Positions 33,126 through 41,406 are shown, numbered from the stretch's first letter. The stretch: 64,000 bases of DNA from Actinoplanes lutulentus (GCF_003259845.1 NZ_QLMJ01000008.1:62001-126000), one strand, 5' to 3'. Numbers and translations: made by a program. The notes: generated by a model from the sequence alone, not told the origin.

Positions 33126-33406
33126 GGCTGCTCCCCGTCTCGTCTCAGCTGCTCGGGTATACGCATGTCCATGAAGATGAGTTCATAGCCGGTGAGCTGC
33201 TGAATCCGATCGAGGTCGGTCGCCGGCACGACCGTCCACGGCTGCTGTTCACCGCAGCAGTCGACGAGCCGGTCCAGAGCCGAGTAGATGAGCAGTGCCA
33301 TCCGGCCGTCCTCGGTGCGCCGCAGCTCGATGGTCACCTCGCCGTCGCCGGGGCTGACCGGTGAGCACGGCAGGTAGACATAGGGCGGGATCGTTTCGGC
33401 AGACAG
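33122..33406 (-). CDS. SAV_915-like small protein with a probable CTG start
   Basis: 94 residues if it begins at CTG 33406, which has GGAGGG (33415-33420) 8 bases upstream. The in-frame GTG at 33337 would remove the conserved YVYLPCSPV strand, and an in-frame stop lies further upstream with no ATG, GTG or TTG between. The visible pattern (strand, MALLIYSALDRLVDCCGEQQPW, TGYELIFMDMRIPEQL) matches small actinobacterial SAV_915/SseB-like proteins. These often precede ESX-type genes. Its function is unknown. It heads a four-gene minus-strand operon. Confidence 0.6.
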   Translation of the reverse strand: MSAETIPPYVYLPCSPVSPGDGEVTIELRRTEDGRMALLIYSALDRLVDCCGEQQPWTVVPATDLDRIQQLTGYELIFMDMRIPEQLRRDGEQP

Positions 33407-33469
33407 TCGCGCGGCCCTCCTCGATCGACGGAAGTTCGCAGGTTAGTGAGCCGCGCTGATCCCGTACCC

Positions 33470-33559
33470 ATGGAAGTCCAAGATCTGACGGCAGCGGCGC
33501 ACATCGCGTCGGCGATGAGGCCGCCGCCACCGCTGACACTGGGTCCAGGCGCGAGCTAG
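33470..33559 (+). CDS. Possible 29-residue peptide upstream of the ABC exporter
   Basis: An ATG-to-TAG frame of 30 codons (MEVQDLTAAAH at its start, a PPPPLTLGPGAS end) finishes 13 bases before the exporter GTG. Its stop overlaps the AGGAGG ribosome site of the exporter. It has no clear ribosome site of its own and no cysteines. It could be an exported peptide, a coupling leader, or chance. Confidence 0.25.
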   Translation: MEVQDLTAAAHIASAMRPPPPLTLGPGAS

Positions 33560-33572
33560 GAGGACCTGTCAG

Positions 33573-35510
33573 GTGAATGCCTCAACCCCAAGCACGGAGA
33601 CCACTGCCGAGGAGTCGGTGCTGCCTGAGTTGCGGGACGCCTGGTGGGAGCACGGTGTCCGCCGGAGGGCTGAAGCCGGTGTCCTCGGTGTCTTCGCGGA
33701 GCTGCCGAAACTGGTCGGATCGGCGGTGTCGGTCGCCTGGCGGGCAGACCGTGTGCGTACGCTGGTCGTGGGTTTCGCCACGCTCGGATCGGGCCTGATG
33801 GCGACGTTCGGGTTGCTCTCCACCCAGCGGCTGCTCGTCGAACTCTTCGCTGGTGGGCCGACTCCTGACCGGGTGCGGGCGGCGCTGCCGGCGCTGGCGC
33901 TGCTCGCGGCGACGACGGCGGTCGCCGGAGGTTTGCGGATCACCATCGGGTACGCGCAGAACGGCCTCACCCCACGGGTCAACGAAGTGGCCGAACGCCG
34001 CCTGTTCGAGGCGACCACGGCGGTCCGGCTGGCCGCGTTCGACGAGGACGCGTTCGCCGACGACATGGAACGCGCAACCCGCGGCAGCGACGCGGCGATC
34101 GCGCTGGTGCAGAACACCGCGAACATGTTCGCCGGGCTGGTGAACCTGCTCGCCGTCGCGGTGGCCGTCATCGTGATCAACCCGCTGCTGCTGGTCGCGC
34201 TGATCGTCGCGACCCTGCCGAACGGTTACGCCGCGCTGCGCGCGGGCCACTTGCGCTATGCGACATTCCTGGCCGGTTCGGTACGCCGGCGCAGGCTCTG
34301 GGTCCTGCAAAGGCAGATGGCCGAACGGGACTCGGCGCCGGAGCTGCGATCGTACGGACTACGCGGCTTCCTGCTCGGCCAGTACGACATGGTGATGGGC
34401 GCGCAGACCCGGGAGGATCTGGCGCTGGCCCGCCGGGTCACCACGACGACGAGTGTCGGCGCGCTGGTCAGCGGTGTCGGGCTGGGCGGTGTGTGGGTGC
34501 TGGTGGGCGGGCTGCTGTGGGGCGGGCGCATCCCGCTGTCGAGTGCGGTGACCTGTGTCGTCGCCGTCCAGGCATCCCAGCGGGCTCTGGCGGTGGTGAC
34601 GTTCCAGCTGGACCGGCTCTACACCGACGGGCAGTTCTTCAAGGAGTACATCGGCTTCCTCGAACGGGCGAAGCAGTACCTGCCGCCGGAGGGTCCGGAC
34701 GGTGACCGTACCCAGCCGCAGGCGTTGCGGCAGCTGACGGTGCGGGGCGTGAGCCTGGCGTACCCCGACCGTGACCAACCGGCGGTCGACGACGTCACGC
34801 TGACCATTCAGGCCGGTCAGACGGTCGCGTTCGTCGGGGAGAACGGCTCCGGCAAGACCACGCTCGCCGCGATGATCGCCGGGTTGCGGTCGCCGAGCGC
34901 CGGGGTGATCGAGTGGAACGGTCATCCGATCGCCGATCTCGACGAGGGCACGCTGCTGCGGCGCATCTCGGTGGTCATGCAGGAGCACCACAAGTGGCCG
35001 TACACGGCGGCGACGAACATCGCGATGGGCGACATCGGCACTGCTCCGGCGCAGAAAGCGATCGAGCAGGCCGCGAACCGGGCCGCCGCTCACGAGACGA
35101 TCCTGAACCTGCCGAACGGGTACCGGACGCTGCTCGACAAGACCTTCAAACACGGCCAGGACCTGTCCGGCGGGCAGTGGCAGCGCATCACCGCGGCGCG
35201 CGGCTTCTACCGCGACGCCGACCTGCTGATCATGGACGAGCCGTCGTCGGCGCTTGATCCGCGGGCGGAGGACGCGCTGTTCCGGGCGGTGCGCAGCAGG
35301 CAGGGCCACAAGACCACCATCCTGATCACCCACCGGCTGGCGAACGTCATCCACGCGGACCGGATCTTCGTGATGCACGACGGGGTCCTCACCGAGGAGG
35401 GCACCCATCGCGAGCTGGTGGCGGCACCGGGGCGGTACGCGGAGTTGTTCGCCATGCAGGCCAGCGGTTACGTAGCCGAGCCCGACGATGCCGGATCCCC
35501 GTCGGCGTGA
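33573..35510 (+). CDS. ABC exporter (fused permease and ATPase)
   Basis: 645 residues, with GTG start 9 bases after AGGAGG (33558-33563). A long N-terminal cytoplasmic part (about 65 residues) precedes a six-helix membrane domain (about 65-355). The ATPase has Walker A GENGSGKTT, signature LSGGQ, Walker B LLIMDEPSSALD and switch His (LITHRLAN), all intact, so it can work as a homodimer. The membrane domain is of the type seen with peptide natural-product exporters in actinobacteria. No synthetase or modification enzyme lies nearby. Cargo is unknown. The intergenic space before it holds only the 29-codon frame noted separately. Confidence 0.88.
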   Translation: MNASTPSTETTAEESVLPELRDAWWEHGVRRRAEAGVLGVFAELPKLVGSAVSVAWRADRVRTLVVGFATLGSGLMATFGLLSTQRLLVELFAGGPTPDRVRAALPALALLAATTAVAGGLRITIGYAQNGLTPRVNEVAERRLFEATTAVRLAAFDEDAFADDMERATRGSDAAIALVQNTANMFAGLVNLLAVAVAVIVINPLLLVALIVATLPNGYAALRAGHLRYATFLAGSVRRRRLWVLQRQMAERDSAPELRSYGLRGFLLGQYDMVMGAQTREDLALARRVTTTTSVGALVSGVGLGGVWVLVGGLLWGGRIPLSSAVTCVVAVQASQRALAVVTFQLDRLYTDGQFFKEYIGFLERAKQYLPPEGPDGDRTQPQALRQLTVRGVSLAYPDRDQPAVDDVTLTIQAGQTVAFVGENGSGKTTLAAMIAGLRSPSAGVIEWNGHPIADLDEGTLLRRISVVMQEHHKWPYTAATNIAMGDIGTAPAQKAIEQAANRAAAHETILNLPNGYRTLLDKTFKHGQDLSGGQWQRITAARGFYRDADLLIMDEPSSALDPRAEDALFRAVRSRQGHKTTILITHRLANVIHADRIFVMHDGVLTEEGTHRELVAAPGRYAELFAMQASGYVAEPDDAGSPSA

Positions 35511-35524
35511 CGCTGACGCCGGTG

Positions 35525-35887
35525 TCACTCACCACCGCGTGCCTCCCAGCGCTCCAGAAATGACTCCATCGCCCCGGCAGTCCGCACTGTCTCCAGCCAG
35601 TCCCAGGCAGCGTCGCGGATCTCTCGTTGAGCGACCATCTCGGTCGCCTCCCCGTAACTGACCGGCCAGCCGTCGACGATGTCGCCGAGTTCGGCAAAGA
35701 GGCGGTACAGCCCACCGGCGTGTGCCACCTCGGCCCAGGACGGTTGCAGGAACTCCCCCGACACCTCGGCGACCAGCTCCACCGGATCCTCGTGTCCCTT
35801 CAGGATCCGCCACATCAGCGAATCGATGACCGAGATCAGAGCACCAGGGACGTCGTCGGCGGCAGACACATCATCATGATCGCTCAT
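35525..35887 (-). CDS. Hypothetical acidic protein
   Basis: 120 residues from ATG 35887 (MSDHDD). An alternative ATG at 35914 abuts a strong hairpin, so the internal start is preferred. The protein is acidic, helical and rich in tryptophan (SLMWRIL, QPSWAEVAHAGGLYRLF, AAWDWLETVR, FLERWEARGG). No known domain is recognised. It lacks a signal or membrane segment. It converges with the ABC exporter and is separated by a hairpin from the next minus-strand gene, so it may be transcribed alone. Confidence 0.55.
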   Translation of the reverse strand: MSDHDDVSAADDVPGALISVIDSLMWRILKGHEDPVELVAEVSGEFLQPSWAEVAHAGGLYRLFAELGDIVDGWPVSYGEATEMVAQREIRDAAWDWLETVRTAGAMESFLERWEARGGE

Positions 35888-35914
35888 CGGCACGTTCAGT
35901 CGCCTGGAGCGCAT

Positions 35915-35951
35915 CGATCAGTCGTGGCCGATCGGCGGCCACGACTGATCG
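35915..35951 (-). terminator. Perfect 15-bp hairpin, likely terminator
   Basis: CGATCAGTCGTGGCC and its exact complement flank a 7-base loop. It begins 10 bases after the stop of the secreted peptidoglycan-binding gene on the minus strand. There is no U-tract. A terminator is the simplest reading. Confidence 0.7.
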
Positions 35952-35961
35952 TTGCGGACGG

Positions 35962-36720
35962 TCAGGAGCCGTCGCCGTCGATGCAGTGGCTCGACGAGTC
36001 GTCGACGCCGCTGCGGTACGGGATGATCTCGGCCCGGAACTTGACCTTCAGACAGTCGCCCTGCTCCACCGCTTTCTCCGCGTTGCCCTTCAGCAGCCAG
36101 GTCCCCCCGACGAGGGCCGCGGAGCAGGCGGCCGCAGCCATCTTTCGCTCTTGAACACACAATTTCACGTCAGCGGCGTAGGCCGCGAGATCGGCGTCTC
36201 GTTCGTTGAGGACTTGATGGATCTCCTGGGTGACGCGACGGCTGAAATAGAACGTGCAGTTACCGAAGTTCCCGCACTTGTAGACCCCGTTCTCCCCCGC
36301 CCGGGTGCCGTCCGGCACGCCGGAGACCGCGGAACCGGACGACGGTGGTTGCGGCGAGTTGGCCGCCTTGTCGAGCGCGGTGATGGTCGCGGCGTCCGCC
36401 ACCCCGGTCACCGGCAGATTCACCGGCCCGCCCTGGAAGCCCCGTACCGCCAGCACGGTCTGTTCCCCGAAGTCGCCGTCCACCAGCACGTTGATGCCGA
36501 CGGCGACCAGGGAGTTCTGCAACGAGAGCACGCAGGCTCCCGACGACCCCTTGGTCATGACCTCGTCGACGCAGGTGGTCAAGCTGACGACGTCGTCCTC
36601 GGCTCGAGCCGGGCCGGCCGTACCCAGAACCGAGACCGCCAACGCCGCGGCGACCAAACCGGAAAACCATTTCCCGCGCCGTTTATCGACCGCATGAATT
36701 TCCTCCGGGAAATAGCTCAT
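35962..36720 (-). CDS. Secreted protein with peptidoglycan-binding-like domain
   Basis: 252 residues from ATG 36720, which is preceded by AGGGTGG; a start 36 bases upstream is possible. A signal peptide with a long n-region (to about residue 40, cleavage after GPARA) is followed by a PG-binding-1-type repeat (about 50-110: VLSLQNSLVAVGINVLVDGDFGEQTVLAVRGFQ). Next are a Ser/Pro linker and a C-terminal Cys-containing domain (six or more cysteines, for example YKCGNFGNCTFYFSRR). No catalytic domain is visible. It is likely exported and held in the wall through its peptidoglycan repeat. Confidence 0.75.
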   Translation of the reverse strand: MSYFPEEIHAVDKRRGKWFSGLVAAALAVSVLGTAGPARAEDDVVSLTTCVDEVMTKGSSGACVLSLQNSLVAVGINVLVDGDFGEQTVLAVRGFQGGPVNLPVTGVADAATITALDKAANSPQPPSSGSAVSGVPDGTRAGENGVYKCGNFGNCTFYFSRRVTQEIHQVLNERDADLAAYAADVKLCVQERKMAAAACSAALVGGTWLLKGNAEKAVEQGDCLKVKFRAEIIPYRSGVDDSSSHCIDGDGS

Positions 36721-36785
36721 AACTGCCACCCTGCGTCGTTTCGGCTGAGCCTCCACGATTCGTCATCGCGTCACGCAGGCGATAG

Positions 36786-36938
36786 AGGGGTAATCCGTTC
36801 GGGGCCGATTCCCGAGAGGACAGCAGCCGCCGGCTGCTCGACAGCCTCCGCCGTGAGAACGGTCAGACGCTCGGGCGACTCTGCGCCGGCCTCGCGATGA
36901 CGCGGCAGACCGTGACCGAGCAGACGAAGAGCCACTAG
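36786..36938 (+). pseudogene. ArsR-type helix-turn-helix remnant
   Basis: A 50-codon open stretch with no start codon encodes RRLLDSLRRENGQTLGRLC followed by AGLAMTRQTVTEQ, then stops. The pattern is that of the N-terminal HTH of ArsR regulators (RRxLLDxLxxxxGxTLxxLCxxLxMTRQxVxxH). The rest of the protein is absent and the recognition-helix end is degraded. It occupies part of the 320-base gap between the wall protein and the cellulase. Outside it and the CebR box that gap shows nothing else. Confidence 0.5.
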
Positions 36939-36998
36939 ACCTCCAGACTCACCTCAAATGTTTCGACGAGATGACAAGGCATCGATGCTTTGCAATGA

Positions 36999-37012
36999 TG
37001 GGAGCGCTCCCA
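36999..37012. promoter_or_regulatory. Perfect CebR/CelR operator before the GH5 cellulase
   Basis: TGGGAGCGCTCCCA is identical to the established cellulose-utilisation operator of Streptomyces and Thermobifida. It lies 28 bases before the cellulase start codon. Repression relieved by cellobiose is the known mechanism for such sites. The CebR gene itself is not in the window. Confidence 0.92.
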
Positions 37013-37040
37013 GCTGGTCTGTGCCACGAGAGGAACGTTC

Positions 37041-38657
37041 ATGGGTCAGAAAACACGGAAGGCCGGGCTCGCCTTCATGGCCGCCGCCCTGGCCGTCACC
37101 GGAGCCGTCTACGGCGTGACACGGTCGGCGTCCGCCGACGTCGTGGCCCAGCTGAGCGGTCCCCAGCTGGTCGCCGACATGGGCGCCGGCTGGAATCTGG
37201 GCAACACCCTGGAGGCCAGCACCAACGGCATCCCCAGTGAGACCGCCTGGGGAAACCCCGCCGTGACGCAGGCTTTCATCGATCGGGTACGGGCGTCGGG
37301 CTTCAGGACGATCCGGATTCCCGTCTCCTACCTGGGACACATCGGAGCCGGCCCGGACTACACCGTCAACGCGGCATGGCTGAACCGCGTCCAGCAGGTC
37401 GTCGACTACGCGTACAGCCGGGGCCTGTATGTGCTGATCAACATGCACGGTGACGGTTACAAGACCGTCGCCGGCTCCTGGCTGATCTGCGACGCGTCCG
37501 ATCAGACCACGATCCGGGCGAAGTACCAGAAGGTCTGGCAGCAGGTGGCGACCCGGTTCCAGAGCTACAACGAGCACCTGATCTTCGAGTCGATGAACGA
37601 GAACTTCGACGGGCAGTACGGCAATCCGACCCAGCCGTGTTACTCGAACATCAACGCGTACAACCAGCTCTTCGTGGACACCGTGCGCCGCACCGGCGGG
37701 ACCAACGCCTCGCGGTGGTTGCTGGTGCCGGGCTGGAACACCAACATCGATTACACCGCGGGCAGCTACGGGTTCGTGATCCCCACCGACCAGTACCGCT
37801 CCTCCACGGTCCCGGCCGCCGAGCAACGGTTGATGATCTCGGTGCACTACTACGACCCCTGGGACTTCACCGGCACCGAGGACGGCACCATCACGCAGTG
37901 GGGCGCGGCAGCGACCAACCCGGCGAAGAAGTCGGTCTGGGGCCAGGAGGACTTCCTGGACGGGCAGCTCAAGAAGATGCACGACACGTTCGTCACGCGC
38001 GGATATCCGGTGTTCGTCGGTGAATACGGCTCGATCGACAAGACGACGTACGACTCGACAAACAACCGGTACCGCGCGGACTACGCACGCGCCCTGGTGA
38101 CCGCCGCCACGAAGTACGGAGCGGCCACCGCGTACTGGGACAACGGCTGGAACGGACAGCACGGCTTCGGCCTGTTCGACCGCAGCGCCGCGACGGTGAC
38201 CCAGCAGGGCATCATCGACGCGATCATGACCGGCATCGGCAGCCAGCCCAGCAACTCGCCCTCGGTGTCGCCGTCCGCCTCAGCTTCGGCGCCCCCGTCC
38301 GGGTCGCCTTCAGCGAGCCCTTCAACGAGCCCGTCAGCCACCGCCGGCGCCTGCCGGGTCACCAGCGCCGTGAGCGCCTGGAACACCGGCCTGACCAACA
38401 GCATCACCGTCACCAACACCGGCACCACCGCCGTCAACGGCTGGAAGCTGGCCTTCACCCTGGCCGCCGGACAGACCATCACCGCCGGCTGGAGCGCCAC
38501 CTACTCCCCGACCAGCGGCACGGTGACCGCCACCAACGCGAGTTACAACGGCACCCTCGCACCGGGCGGCTCGGCCACCATCGGGTACCAGGCCGGCCAC
38601 ACCGGCAACGCCGCCGCCCCGACCGGATTCACCCTCAACGGAGCCACCTGCAGCTGA
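37041..38657 (+). CDS. Secreted GH5 endoglucanase with C-terminal CBM2
   Basis: 538 residues. A signal peptide (about 1-32) leads to a GH5 catalytic domain (about 35-402) with GAGWNLGNTLEA at 48-59, the acid/base Glu187 in SMNEN and the nucleophile Glu328 in FVGEYGS. A Ser/Pro linker (about 403-437) joins a family 2 cellulose-binding module (about 438-538) framed by two cysteines. The domain opening is like GH5 subfamily 4, whose members cut cellulose, xyloglucan or mixed-linkage glucan. It is transcribed alone behind a perfect CebR operator, and so belongs to the same regulon as the CBM2 glycosidase at the left edge. Confidence 0.93.
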   Translation: MGQKTRKAGLAFMAAALAVTGAVYGVTRSASADVVAQLSGPQLVADMGAGWNLGNTLEASTNGIPSETAWGNPAVTQAFIDRVRASGFRTIRIPVSYLGHIGAGPDYTVNAAWLNRVQQVVDYAYSRGLYVLINMHGDGYKTVAGSWLICDASDQTTIRAKYQKVWQQVATRFQSYNEHLIFESMNENFDGQYGNPTQPCYSNINAYNQLFVDTVRRTGGTNASRWLLVPGWNTNIDYTAGSYGFVIPTDQYRSSTVPAAEQRLMISVHYYDPWDFTGTEDGTITQWGAAATNPAKKSVWGQEDFLDGQLKKMHDTFVTRGYPVFVGEYGSIDKTTYDSTNNRYRADYARALVTAATKYGAATAYWDNGWNGQHGFGLFDRSAATVTQQGIIDAIMTGIGSQPSNSPSVSPSASASAPPSGSPSASPSTSPSATAGACRVTSAVSAWNTGLTNSITVTNTGTTAVNGWKLAFTLAAGQTITAGWSATYSPTSGTVTATNASYNGTLAPGGSATIGYQAGHTGNAAAPTGFTLNGATCS

Positions 38658-38694
38658 CGGACCGGCGCCGCTTCGACGTCCTGTCGGAGCGGCG

Positions 38695-39099
38695 TCACGC
38701 TCCCGCGCGGGCGTCGAACTCGGCGCGGGCCATGAAGACGCGATCCATGTGCGCCTCCGCCCAGGTCTTGATCGCGGCCATCACCGGGACCAGTTCGTGC
38801 CCGAGCGGCGTCAGCGCGTAGTCCACCCGGACCGGCACCGACGCGGTCACCGTGCGGGTGATCAGGCCGTCGCGTTCGAGCGTACGCAAGGTCTGGGTCA
38901 GCATTTTCTGGCTGACACCCGCGATGCGGTGGGCGATCTCGCCGTGCCGCTGCGGGCCGCCGGAGAGTGCCGAGATCACCAGCGCGACCCATTTGTCGGT
39001 GAGCCTGCTCAGCAGCTCCCGGGTCGGGCAGCCGTCCAGGAACGCGTCGTAGTCGAGTTTCGCCTGATCACGGCGTTGTTCTGCGGTCGTCGTCGCCAT
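38695..39099 (-). CDS. HxlR-family regulator
   Basis: 134 residues from ATG 39099, placed 5 bases after GGAGGGGG. The winged helix is clear: CPTRELLSRLTDKWVALVISAL (with the family Cys and the KW pair), HGEIAHRIAGVSQKMLTQTLRTLERDGLI and YALTPLGHEL. HxlR proteins often sense aldehydes, quinones or oxidants through cysteine chemistry. It is divergent from a quinone-oxidoreductase-like gene, a pairing seen often in this family, and probably controls it from the 112-base gap, which holds the palindrome AGGTACCT (39131-39138). Confidence 0.88.
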   Translation of the reverse strand: MATTTAEQRRDQAKLDYDAFLDGCPTRELLSRLTDKWVALVISALSGGPQRHGEIAHRIAGVSQKMLTQTLRTLERDGLITRTVTASVPVRVDYALTPLGHELVPVMAAIKTWAEAHMDRVFMARAEFDARAGA

Positions 39100-39211
39100 C
39101 GTTGCCCCCTCCGGTGCCCTAGGCACTCCAAGGTACCTACTTTCTCACGGTGCCCAGGGATTCGTACCGTCGTGGTGTTCGCAAGAGCGACACCAAGCGA
39201 GGGAGACGGCG

Positions 39212-40114
39212 ATGCGTGCAGTCAGTTATGCGGAGTTCGGCGGACCGGAGGTCCTGCGGGTGGCCGAGGTTCCGGTGCCGGCGCCCGGGCCGGGACAGGT
39301 GCGGGTGCGGGTCGCCGCGTCCGTGCTGCATCCGGTCGATCTGATGGTCCGCTCCGGCCGGTTCCCGGCGCCGCTGCCGACCGGCCTGCCCTACACACCC
39401 GGCTGGGACGTGGCCGGCGTGGTCGACGCGGCCGGCGATGCGGTCGAGCAGTTCGCCCCCGGCGACGAGGTCATCGGCTTCTCGCCGTGGCTGCAGACGA
39501 CGAGCGGCGCCCACGCGGAGTACGTGGTGCTCGACGCCGCCTCGCTGACCGGCGCGCCCAGCGGCGTCCCGGCCACCGAGGCGGCGACGCTGCCGACGAA
39601 CGGCCTCGCCGCCGCACAGGCCCTCGACCTGCTGGAGCTCCCGGAGGGTTCGACAGTGCTGGTCACCGGCGCGGCCGGGCAGGTCGGCGGATTCGTCCTG
39701 GCGCTGGCCCGGGCTGCCGGTCTGCGCGCCACCGGGCTCGCCGGAGACGGCGACCGCGAGTTCGTCGAGTCGCTGGGCGCGACGTTCCTGGCGCGCACCG
39801 AGGAGCCCGCGGGAGTGTTCGACGCGGTCATCGACCTCGCGGTGATCGGTTCCGCACTGCTTGATCGGGTACGGGACGGCGGCGGCTTCGTGGCCGCGTC
39901 GCCCCCGCTTCGCCCGGAACCGGTGCGCGGAATCCGCACCTTCGCGATGGAGGTGTCATCGGACGGATCCCGGCTGGAGGGGCTCGTCAAGCTCGTCACC
40001 AGCGGTGACATTCCGCTTCGCGTCGCGGGCGTCTACCGCTTCGACGACGCGGCGGCCGCCCACGACCGGCTGGCCCGGGGCGGCGTACGCGGCGCGGTGG
40101 TGATCGTTCCCTGA
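39212..40114 (+). CDS. Zinc-type/quinone oxidoreductase (medium-chain dehydrogenase family)
   Basis: 300 residues. The family N-terminus MRAVSYAEFGGPEVLRVAEVPVP, a TGLPYTPGWDVAGVV segment and the NADPH loop VTGAAGQVGGFVLALARAAG are clear. No zinc-ligand cysteine cluster is present, which places it with zeta-crystallin-like NADPH:quinone or enone reductases. It likely reduces quinones or alpha,beta-unsaturated carbonyls in the cytoplasm. It is divergent from an HxlR regulator and followed after 91 bases by an Old Yellow Enzyme, so the region forms an electrophile-detoxification group. Confidence 0.9.
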   Translation: MRAVSYAEFGGPEVLRVAEVPVPAPGPGQVRVRVAASVLHPVDLMVRSGRFPAPLPTGLPYTPGWDVAGVVDAAGDAVEQFAPGDEVIGFSPWLQTTSGAHAEYVVLDAASLTGAPSGVPATEAATLPTNGLAAAQALDLLELPEGSTVLVTGAAGQVGGFVLALARAAGLRATGLAGDGDREFVESLGATFLARTEEPAGVFDAVIDLAVIGSALLDRVRDGGGFVAASPPLRPEPVRGIRTFAMEVSSDGSRLEGLVKLVTSGDIPLRVAGVYRFDDAAAAHDRLARGGVRGAVVIVP

Positions 40115-40145
40115 CCCCGTACGGGGCGCTTGCGAAAGGCCGCGT

Positions 40146-40193
40146 CTGCAACTAATTTTACTTGCAGACACCGAAACAACGCGCCTGCAAGTA
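40146..40193. promoter_or_regulatory. Three-element inverted/direct repeat before the OYE gene
   Basis: TACTTGCAG (40159-40167) and CTGCAAGTA (40185-40193) are perfect 9-bp inverted repeats. CTGCAACTA (40146-40154) repeats the second element with one change. All lie between the quinone-reductase stop and the OYE start at 40206. This looks like a multi-site operator and shows that the OYE gene has its own promoter. The regulator (HxlR, MarR or TetR type) is not identified. Confidence 0.6.
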
Positions 40194-40205
40194 CATTGGG
40201 GAACC

Positions 40206-41318
40206 ATGCCGCTGCTGTTCACGCCACTCACTCTGCCCGCGCCCGACGGCGACGGTCTCACCCTGCGCAACCGGGCGATCGTCGCGCCGATGTGCCAGTA
40301 CGTCATCGACGCCGAGGACGGCGTGCCGACCGATTGGCATCTGCAGCATCTCGGTTCCTTCGCCGCCGGCGGCTTCGGCCTGGTCACCACCGAGGCCACC
40401 GGCGTCGAAGCGCGCGGACGGATCAGCCCCCGTGACGTCGGCCTCTACACCGACGCCCAGCAGCAGGCACACCAGCGACTGGTCCGGTTCATCCACTCCC
40501 AGGGTGCCGCCGCCGCGGTGCAGCTCGCCCACGCCGGCGGCAAGGCCTCCACCTATCCGTGGCTGCCGGGCCAGCCGGACGGCACGGTGCCGGCCGCGGA
40601 CGGCGGCTGGCAGACGGCCGGGGTCGCTGACGCGCCCGTGCTGCCGGGGCTGGACGCCGCGACCGCCCTGAGCGAGCAGGGCATCGCCGAGGTGGTCGCC
40701 GCTTTCGCCGCCGCGGCCCGGCGGGCGGACGCCGCGGGTTACGACGCCATCCAGCTGCACGCCGCCCACGGTTACCTCATGCACCAGTTCCTGTCGCCGC
40801 TGACCAACACCCGCATCGATGGCTACGGCGGGGATGAGGAAAGGCGTACGAGATTGGTCCGCGAGGTGGCCGCCGCGGTCCGCGCGGTCTGGCCGGCGCA
40901 CAAGCCGCTCGGCATCCGGATCAGCGCGACCGACTGGGTGGACGGCGGCTGGGATGTGGCCGCCTCGGCGCGCCTGCTGCGCCGCCTCGCCACCGACCAC
41001 GGTGTGACCTGGGTCGACGTGTCCTCCGGCGGCCTCGGTCGTGGCGCGGACATCGCGGTCGGCCCCGGATATCAGGTGACGCTGGCCGCGGAGCTGACCC
41101 GGGAGCTCGCCGGCACTCCCCTGGTGGTGAGCACGGTGGGACTCATCGACGAGGCGATCCAGGCGGAGACGATCCTGGCGTCGGGTCAGGCGCACGCGGT
41201 GTCGATCGGCCGCGCCGCGCTGCGCGACCCGCACTGGGCGGCATCCGCCGCGTCCCGGCTCGGCGTGCCCCGCACCGAGATCCCGTACCCACCGCAGTAC
41301 TGGCGCGCCAACTGGTGA
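40206..41318 (+). CDS. Old Yellow Enzyme-family NADH:flavin oxidoreductase (YqjM-like)
   Basis: 370 residues. The FMN-dependent ene-reductase pattern is intact: VAPMCQY near 27 (the Cys in APMCQY modulates flavin potential in YqjM-type enzymes), QLAHAGGKAS, the substrate-binding AAHGYLMHQFLSPLTN pair, and SIGRAALRDPHWA at the end. It reduces activated carbon-carbon double bonds of enals, enones and nitro compounds with NAD(P)H. GGGGA lies 4 bases before the ATG. Regulation by the repeats just upstream is likely. Confidence 0.93.
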   Translation: MPLLFTPLTLPAPDGDGLTLRNRAIVAPMCQYVIDAEDGVPTDWHLQHLGSFAAGGFGLVTTEATGVEARGRISPRDVGLYTDAQQQAHQRLVRFIHSQGAAAAVQLAHAGGKASTYPWLPGQPDGTVPAADGGWQTAGVADAPVLPGLDAATALSEQGIAEVVAAFAAAARRADAAGYDAIQLHAAHGYLMHQFLSPLTNTRIDGYGGDEERRTRLVREVAAAVRAVWPAHKPLGIRISATDWVDGGWDVAASARLLRRLATDHGVTWVDVSSGGLGRGADIAVGPGYQVTLAAELTRELAGTPLVVSTVGLIDEAIQAETILASGQAHAVSIGRAALRDPHWAASAASRLGVPRTEIPYPPQYWRANW

Positions 41319-41366
41319 AGAGCATCGCCCACGGTATCCATATATCTACACGTATGTACGGAGGCG

Positions 41367-41381
41367 CCCGCGCAATGCGGG
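41367..41381. terminator. Short hairpin between convergent genes
   Basis: CCCGC and GCGGG flank a 5-base loop in the 88-base gap between the OYE gene and the convergent carboxylesterase gene. It could act for either strand. It is a weak candidate. Confidence 0.3.
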
Positions 41382-41406
41382 AACGTCCACACCTCGCGGA
41401 CACGTC

